Positions 32,145 through 36,818 of a stretch of 36,818 nt of DNA are shown here, piece by piece. The stretch spans positions 1 to 36,818 of the forward strand of contig JAIYBU010000071.1 of NCBI GenBank assembly GCA_027488335.1. The letters are read 5' to 3'. The translations under genes were made by a program, and so were the position numbers. Origin of the DNA: Cytophagaceae bacterium (GTDB lineage: Bacteria > Bacteroidota > Bacteroidia > Cytophagales > Spirosomataceae). Numbering within the stretch: the first letter of the stretch is position 1; each line of letters opens with the position of its first letter. The notes beneath the pieces are model-generated. The model saw nothing but the letters and a program-made list of their open reading frames with translations. It was not told where the DNA came from and did not search any database.

Positions 32145-32804
32145 TTACCTACTCATCACCAAAATATCTTCTACCTCTAAGATTTGCTTGGAATAACCTT
32201 TAATTGAGGTGTTTATCATGGCTTGGCCGAGTTCAGCTAAGGTACTAAAATAATTTGGAAAAAATTTTCGCCCGACTGGATACATCCATGAAATATATTT
32301 ATAAAATGAGAGTGTATTTTTCAGCCCTTTGGTGGGCAACATAAAAGCTGGGCGGAAATTGTAAACTGCCTTAAAAGGTAGCTTCATTAAATCATTTTCG
32401 GTTTTGCCTTTTACTCTTGCCCACATGCTTTTACCTTGTTCGGTGCTGTCGGTTGCTGAACCAGAAATATAGCAAAATGTCATATCAAGATTTACTGAAC
32501 TGAGTTTCTTCGCGAAATTAAGCGTAAGTGTATGGGTAAGTTTGAAATACTCAGCCTCTTTCATACCTACCGACGAGACTCCTAAACAAAAATAACAGGC
32601 ATTATAGCCTGAAACTTCGTTGAGAATCGGCGAAATATCATAGAAGTCAGTATGAATAATTTCCTTGAGTTTTGGGTGAACAACGCCGCATGGTTTACGG
32701 CCGATAACCAAAACCGATTCTATTTCTGAGCGATTGAGTGCTTCGTGAAGTACGCCTTCGCCGACCATGCCTGTTGCACCTGTAATAATTACTTTTATTT
32801 TCAT
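32145..32804 (-). CDS. NAD(P)-dependent epimerase/oxidoreductase-like protein
   Basis: The 219-residue Rossmann-fold protein begins KIKVIITGATGMVGEGVLHE, with the nucleotide-binding GATGMVGEG motif of atypical short-chain dehydrogenases (HTATIP2/NmrA-like). The YxxxK residues are not obvious, so an enzyme or a redox-sensing role is open. The ATG at 32804 is chosen because the family starts there; its first bases overlap the TetR stop (ATGA), so the two are translationally coupled. The TetR protein is therefore likely to control this gene. Confidence 0.78.
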   Translation of the reverse strand: MKIKVIITGATGMVGEGVLHEALNRSEIESVLVIGRKPCGVVHPKLKEIIHTDFYDISPILNEVSGYNACYFCLGVSSVGMKEAEYFKLTHTLTLNFAKKLSSVNLDMTFCYISGSATDSTEQGKSMWARVKGKTENDLMKLPFKAVYNFRPAFMLPTKGLKNTLSFYKYISWMYPVGRKFFPNYFSTLAELGQAMINTSIKGYSKQILEVEDILVMSR

Positions 32805-33364
32805 TTTTTCAGTTCGATTAAATCCCAAATCATCTCGAATCCTTGTTCGATGTTGTCTTGTTGTTGGTCAATTGGTTGAGTTAGAACATATTGGTAAATT
32901 CCCATAATTTGACTATTTACGAGTGTATAGAGCAATTCATTTGGCATTATTTTTACATCGCCACTGACTTTTGCTTTTTCAATGAAAGCGATGTGCATTT
33001 TGCTTTGTTCGTGCAGTACTGCGGCAGGAATTTGAGCTAAATGTGGCGAAAAATGCACTTGCTGAATGTAATAAAATTTATCTTGATTGACCAACGCCCA
33101 ATTAATTGTACTAAAGTAAAGCTTACGAAAAGCCTCTTTTATGCTGTCGTTTGGGTTGGCTTGTGTTGCTAAAATCTGATTTAATTCATTTTTGATACTC
33201 ACATAAAGTTCTTTAATGAGGGTTTCTTTTGTGGCAAAATAATGAAAAAGTGTTCCGTTGGCTACGCCAGCCTCTTTCGCAATTTTGCTGGTAGGAGTAC
33301 CATGAAACCCAAATTCAACGAAAAGTTTTAAAGCCGTATCAAGTATTTTTTTTTCTTTACCCAT
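32801..33364 (-). CDS. TetR/AcrR-family regulator
   Basis: The 187-residue regulator has an N-terminal helix-turn-helix: ILDTALKLFVEFGFHGTPTS, IAKEAGVANGTLFHYFATKE. This is the TetR signature, followed by an all-helical ligand-binding domain (about 60-187). It overlaps the downstream epimerase-like gene by 4 bases. A TetR-type inverted repeat is found just upstream of the start codon (33372-33389), which suggests autoregulation of this two-gene operon. Confidence 0.92.
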   Translation of the reverse strand: MGKEKKILDTALKLFVEFGFHGTPTSKIAKEAGVANGTLFHYFATKETLIKELYVSIKNELNQILATQANPNDSIKEAFRKLYFSTINWALVNQDKFYYIQQVHFSPHLAQIPAAVLHEQSKMHIAFIEKAKVSGDVKIMPNELLYTLVNSQIMGIYQYVLTQPIDQQQDNIEQGFEMIWDLIELKK

Positions 33365-33371
33365 TTAATAG

Positions 33372-33389
33372 ATTGACTAATCAGTCGAT
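33372..33389. promoter_or_regulatory. Likely TetR-type operator
   Basis: The imperfect palindrome ATTGACT-AATC-AGTCGAT (one mismatch between arms) lies 7 bases upstream of the TetR start codon. It has the TGACT/AGTCA form common among TetR-family operators. Confidence 0.6.
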
Positions 33390-33492
33390 ATTTACTATCA
33401 AAACATTTCTTTTAAAAAAAAGTTTCATGCTCGTTGAATTTTTATTGTACCACGGAGTTGAAGATACCGATTTTTACGATTTTTTAAAGAAA

Positions 33493-34035
33493 TCACTCAA
33501 ATATCCCCGTAGGATGGCCATCAAAACTAACAGTATTTTTATTTTGCCAATACTTATTGATTCCTTTTTCGCCTTGTTTATCTGCCCAATGGTTTAGTTC
33601 TTCACGTTCGTGGCGATAATCCATAAACGGAACAGCCATTCCACAAGAAGTTTGTACAGTTTCGACTGCTACATCAAAAATTTGTCTTGCACCAGTATAT
33701 TTCGGGAAAAGACTGATGTATTCGGCCCACTCAGCATCACGTTGGTGATAAGTTTTTGCCGTTCCATAAAGCCTTAAAATCAAGGGCTTTCCCTCGAAAG
33801 CACAAAACATAATTGTCATGCGGTTATTTTCTTGTAGATGCGTAGCCGTTTCATTGCCGCTGCCCGTTACGTTGAGCCACATTACCCGATTAGGGCCAAG
33901 TACTCGGAACGAGTCCATACCTTTGGGCGAAACATTTACGATGCCCGTAGTCATGGCAGTCCCTACAAAAAAGAGTTGTTGCTTTTCGATGAAATCTTTT
34001 ATTTCGGGTTCGATTTGTTTGAATTTTTTGGCCAT
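33493..34035 (-). CDS. Pyridoxamine 5'-phosphate oxidase-like flavoprotein
   Basis: The 180-residue protein has the split-barrel FMN-binding fold. Characteristic segments are QQLFFVGTAMTTGIVNVSPK, GPNRVMWLNVTGSGNETATH and MTIMFCAFEGKPLILRLYG. Members bind FMN or F420 and often act as reductases or oxidases of small molecules. The exact reaction is unknown. It is divergently placed to the ATE1-like gene, with a 111-base shared upstream region, and ends 128 bases before the TetR start. It has no operon partner. Confidence 0.85.
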   Translation of the reverse strand: MAKKFKQIEPEIKDFIEKQQLFFVGTAMTTGIVNVSPKGMDSFRVLGPNRVMWLNVTGSGNETATHLQENNRMTIMFCAFEGKPLILRLYGTAKTYHQRDAEWAEYISLFPKYTGARQIFDVAVETVQTSCGMAVPFMDYRHEREELNHWADKQGEKGINKYWQNKNTVSFDGHPTGIFE

Positions 34036-34146
34036 TTTGAATAGAAGGTTTGCATAGAAAAGTTTTTTTTAAGGAAAAAAGTTCGTCGTTTGGTTTTAGT
34101 GCTTCTTTTTACCAATTTGCCGTTGATTTCACCAAGTCCAATACGA

Positions 34147-35220
34147 ATGTTTGTCGAATTACATTACCCAGAGTCATTAACTGTACAAGAACTTGATGTT
34201 TACCTTGCCAATGGTTGGTTTAGAATGGGACAATCTATTTTTACGACAAATTTCCTACGTTTTCATGATAAAATCTATTCAGCAATTTGGCTTAGAATAG
34301 ATTTATTGAACCACGAAAAAAGTAAGACGCAACAAAAAATTGAGAAACTCAATGCCAAATTTCGAGTCGAAATTCAGGTATCCAATCCAACCGAACAGCA
34401 CGAAGAATTATTTAGAAAGTACCGAGAAAGCATGTCTTTTGATGCTGCACCATCGGTCAAAAACTTACTTTATGGGCATCAAGAAGAACGTGCTTCGCTC
34501 CGAATTTATGATACAGTAGAGATAAATATTTATGATGAAAACAGGCTAATTGCGGCAGGTTTTCTGGACTTAGGCGAAAAAAGTACGGCAGGAATTTCAT
34601 GTTTTTATGACCCCGAATATCGAAAATATAGTCTTGGAAAGTACTTAATGTATCTGAAAATGGAATTTTGCAAGCAAAACGGATTCCGTTTTTTTTACCC
34701 AGGTTATTTTGCCCCAGGTTACCCGCTTTTTGATTACAAACTCGATTTAGCTAAACCAACGCTTCAATACCTTGATTTGGTAGCCGACGCTTGGATTCCG
34801 TTTGAAGAGTTTAATAATACTCGAATTCCGATAAATTCGATGGTGGAAAAACTAAGAACTTTGAGCGAGATTTTGGAAAGTAGGGGAGTAAAAAATGATT
34901 TCAAATACTATGATTTCTTTGATGCCGACATGATTCATAACCTCAACGGCATGGGTTTACTCGATTTCCCAGTATGCTTGTTTTGTTTTGATATTGATAT
35001 CGATTCTCCGCTACTTCCGATGGTCATTTATGATATCAGAGACGAACAGTTTCACTTAGTTCTGTGCACAAAAATGTATAAATCAATCTTTGATGAAGCC
35101 GCCGAAGAGCATTATAATGCCTTTTTACTACAAATTTCGAGGTTTCTGTATACTGGTGAAGTAACTGAAGAAATGGCTGATGTAATAGAAATGTACGGGC
35201 AGGAATTATTGAAAGTATAA
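34147..35220 (+). CDS. ATE1/Bpt-like aminoacyl-tRNA-protein transferase homologue
   Basis: The product has 357 residues from the ATG at 34147. Its centre resembles the C-terminal GNAT-like catalytic domain of arginyl/leucyl-tRNA-protein transferases: LFRKYRESMSFDAAP (LY-KY-x-RH in Bpt), RLIAAGFLDLGEKSTAGISC then FYDPEYRKYSLGKYLMYLKM (FYDP...SLG), and FFYPGYFAPGYPLFDYKLDL (YxGYwI...MxYK). These enzymes add an amino acid to protein N-termini for degradation. The N-terminal region lacks the cysteine cluster present in ATE1 and Bpt, and a C-terminal extension of about 120 residues is unfamiliar. Activity is therefore uncertain. An earlier start at 34090 is possible but less likely. Confidence 0.6.
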   Translation: MFVELHYPESLTVQELDVYLANGWFRMGQSIFTTNFLRFHDKIYSAIWLRIDLLNHEKSKTQQKIEKLNAKFRVEIQVSNPTEQHEELFRKYRESMSFDAAPSVKNLLYGHQEERASLRIYDTVEINIYDENRLIAAGFLDLGEKSTAGISCFYDPEYRKYSLGKYLMYLKMEFCKQNGFRFFYPGYFAPGYPLFDYKLDLAKPTLQYLDLVADAWIPFEEFNNTRIPINSMVEKLRTLSEILESRGVKNDFKYYDFFDADMIHNLNGMGLLDFPVCLFCFDIDIDSPLLPMVIYDIRDEQFHLVLCTKMYKSIFDEAAEEHYNAFLLQISRFLYTGEVTEEMADVIEMYGQELLKV

Positions 35221-35333
35221 AATTTATGCCGTTGTACAGTGTCTTCACAACCAATTTTGAATTTAATCTCAATACTAATGCAAATATTAGTATAAGTATT
35301 TGATTATAAGGTGCTTATATTGATTTTTGATAA

Positions 35334-35368
35334 ATTCTACATTCTTCATTCTACATTCTTCATTACTC
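35334..35368 (+). repeat. Heptamer repeats ATTCTAC/ATTCTTC
   Basis: Two perfect copies of the 14-mer ATTCTACATTCTTC (35334-35347, 35348-35361) are themselves made of alternating 7-mers, followed by a decayed fifth heptamer ATTACTC. They lie immediately upstream of the ABC-F gene's -7 box. Confidence 0.8.
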
Positions 35369-35373
35369 CGCCG

Positions 35374-35381
35374 TATCTTTG
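35374..35381 (+). promoter_or_regulatory. Probable -7 box of ABC-F gene
   Basis: TATCTTTG matches TAnnTTTG. It lies 22 bases before the ATG at 35404 and just after the heptamer repeats. No good -33 TTG is visible. Confidence 0.45.
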
Positions 35382-35403
35382 CAGCTTAATTTTAAAAAAG
35401 AGC

Positions 35404-36818
35404 ATGATTTCAGTCGATAATGTGGCAGTTGAGTTCAATGGTGGAACCCTGTTTAGTGATATTACTTTCAACATCAACGAAAAAGATAAAATAGCCCTCA
35501 TGGGCAAAAATGGAGCAGGGAAATCTACTTTGCTCAAAATCATTGCAGGTGTCGATAAACCCACTCGTGGTAAAATTTCTGCTCCAAATGATGCCGTAAT
35601 TGCCTATCTTCCGCAGCACTTGCTCACCAAAGATGATAGTACAGTTTTTGAGGAAGCCTCAAAGGCATTTTCGGTGGTATTGGATATGAAAAAAGAGATG
35701 GATGAACTTAATCATCAACTCGAAACCCGCACCGATTATGAGTCGGATGCGTACATGAAAATCATTGAACGAGTATCCGAACTAAGCGAAAAATATTACT
35801 CAGTAGAAGAAGTAAATTACGATGCTGAAGTAGAAAAAACGCTTCTTGGAATGGGTTTTACGAGGGCAGATTTTACTCGTCCGACTGCCGAATTTAGTGG
35901 TGGATGGCGTATGCGTATTGAGTTATGTAAGATTTTACTTCAGAACCCTGACTTAATTCTGCTTGATGAGCCTACGAATCATCTTGATATTGAGTCGATT
36001 CAATGGCTCGAAGATTTCTTGATGAATAATGCCAAAGCCGTAATCGTTATTTCGCACGATAGGGCTTTTGTCGATACAATAACCAATCGCACGATTGAAG
36101 TAACGATGGGTCGAATTTATGACTACAAAGTAAATTATACACAATATCAACAGCTCAGAAAAGAACGCCAAGAGCAGCAGCAAAAACAATACAACGACCA
36201 ACAAAAAATGATTGCCGAAACGCAAGAGTTTATTGATAGGTTTAAGGGTACGTATTCAAAAACTTTGCAGGTGCAGTCAAGGGTGAAAATGCTCGAAAAA
36301 CTCGAAATCGTAGAAGTGGATGAAGTAGATACTTCGGCTTTGAGTTTGAAATTTCCACCCGCTCCACGCTCAGGAAATTATCCTGTAATTGTTGAAAATG
36401 TAAGTAAAAGCTACGGCGACCACTTAGTTTTTAAAGATGCGTCGTTGACCATTGAAAGAGGAGAAAAAGTTGCTTTTGTAGGCCGAAACGGTGAAGGTAA
36501 ATCAACTTTGGTAAAAGCTATTATGTCTGAAATTGAGTTTGAAGGAAGCATCAAGCTTGGTCATAACTCAATGATTGGTTATTTTGCTCAAAATCAAGCA
36601 TCGTTATTGGATGAAGATTTGAGTGTTTTTCAAACCATTGATAATATTGCGGTGGGCGAAATTCGCACAAAAATCAAAGATATTTTGGGAGCGTTTATGT
36701 TCCGGGGCGATGATATTAACAAAAAAGTGCGTGTGCTTTCAGGTGGAGAAAAAACTCGTTTGGCGATGGTGAAACTTTTGCTCGAACCAGTAAATTTATT
36801 GATTCTTGATGAGCCGAC
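35404..36818 (+). CDS. ABC-F family ATPase, 5' part
   Basis: The gene runs off the right edge; about 471 codons are visible. It has two ATP-binding cassettes and no membrane segments, as in ABC-F proteins that act on ribosomes (translation factors or antibiotic protection). The first cassette has Walker A GKNGAGKST (34-42), signature EFSGGWRMRIEL and Walker B LILLDEPTNHLD. A charged linker follows (KERQEQQQKQYNDQQKM), then the second Walker A GRNGEGKST, signature LSGGEKTR and LLILDEP at the window's end. Both ATPase sites look intact. The subtype cannot be fixed from this part. Confidence 0.92.
   Translation, partial: MISVDNVAVEFNGGTLFSDITFNINEKDKIALMGKNGAGKSTLLKIIAGVDKPTRGKISAPNDAVIAYLPQHLLTKDDSTVFEEASKAFSVVLDMKKEMDELNHQLETRTDYESDAYMKIIERVSELSEKYYSVEEVNYDAEVEKTLLGMGFTRADFTRPTAEFSGGWRMRIELCKILLQNPDLILLDEPTNHLDIESIQWLEDFLMNNAKAVIVISHDRAFVDTITNRTIEVTMGRIYDYKVNYTQYQQLRKERQEQQQKQYNDQQKMIAETQEFIDRFKGTYSKTLQVQSRVKMLEKLEIVEVDEVDTSALSLKFPPAPRSGNYPVIVENVSKSYGDHLVFKDASLTIERGEKVAFVGRNGEGKSTLVKAIMSEIEFEGSIKLGHNSMIGYFAQNQASLLDEDLSVFQTIDNIAVGEIRTKIKDILGAFMFRGDDINKKVRVLSGGEKTRLAMVKLLLEPVNLLILDEP

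Overview
The window looks like a chromosomal segment of an AT-rich Bacteroidota, most likely a Cytophagales/Spirosomaceae-type gliding bacterium. The reasons are a GldD gliding lipoprotein, a large secreted protein with a type IX secretion C-terminal sorting domain, a DUF4783 protein, and Bacteroidetes-type promoters (TTG / N19 / TAnnTTTG) in front of two tRNA-Glu genes. I cannot fix the genus from sequence alone.

Layout. 1-4.8 kb: 5' end of an M14-type carboxypeptidase (minus), two near-identical tRNA-Glu units each with its own promoter and terminator, a PyrR-like phosphoribosyltransferase-gldD pair, DUF4783 behind a sigma-54-like promoter, a YcxB-like and a YhhN-like membrane protein, and several gene relics. 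4.8-9.4 kb: a T9SS cargo with Asp-box repeats, a TPR-like exported protein and a collagen-like lipoprotein with a 9-bp tandem repeat. 9.6-11.3 kb: a MazG/PRA-PH-like pyrophosphohydrolase and peptidase T. 11.4-18.9 kb (minus): GNAT, transglutaminase, circularly permuted ATP-grasp/alpha-E fusion, and transglutaminase/DUF2126 fusion; this is the amidoligase-transglutaminase assemblage predicted to make or modify peptide bonds.

19.3-27.2 kb is the most interesting part. It encodes a C39-peptidase ABC exporter, an HlyD adaptor and a Crp/Fnr regulator as one operon. Convergent to it lies an 89-residue double-glycine-leader peptide with eight cysteines and Pro/Lys spacers. Divergent from the peptide is a TolC-type outer membrane protein, followed by a convergent pair encoding a GT2/GT7C-type glycosyltransferase and a 261-residue protein that I read as a diverged stand-alone SpaB_C (lantibiotic dehydratase C-terminal) homologue. 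The peptide/TolC intergenic region carries a perfect FNR-type box (TTGAT-N4-ATCAA), and the cluster's own regulator has the matching ExxSR recognition helix. Together this is a self-contained candidate for an unusual RiPP or glycopeptide that is made, trimmed and exported through a type I-like channel.

27.3-36.8 kb: a Tat-exported sugar isomerase-like TIM barrel, an SMP-30-like lactonase, a two-gene aldehyde/isoquinoline oxidoreductase-type molybdoenzyme, a TetR-NAD(P)-epimerase pair with a likely operator, a PPOX-type flavoprotein, an ATE1-like aminoacyl transferase lacking the usual N-terminal cysteines, and the start of an ABC-F ATPase that runs off the right edge.
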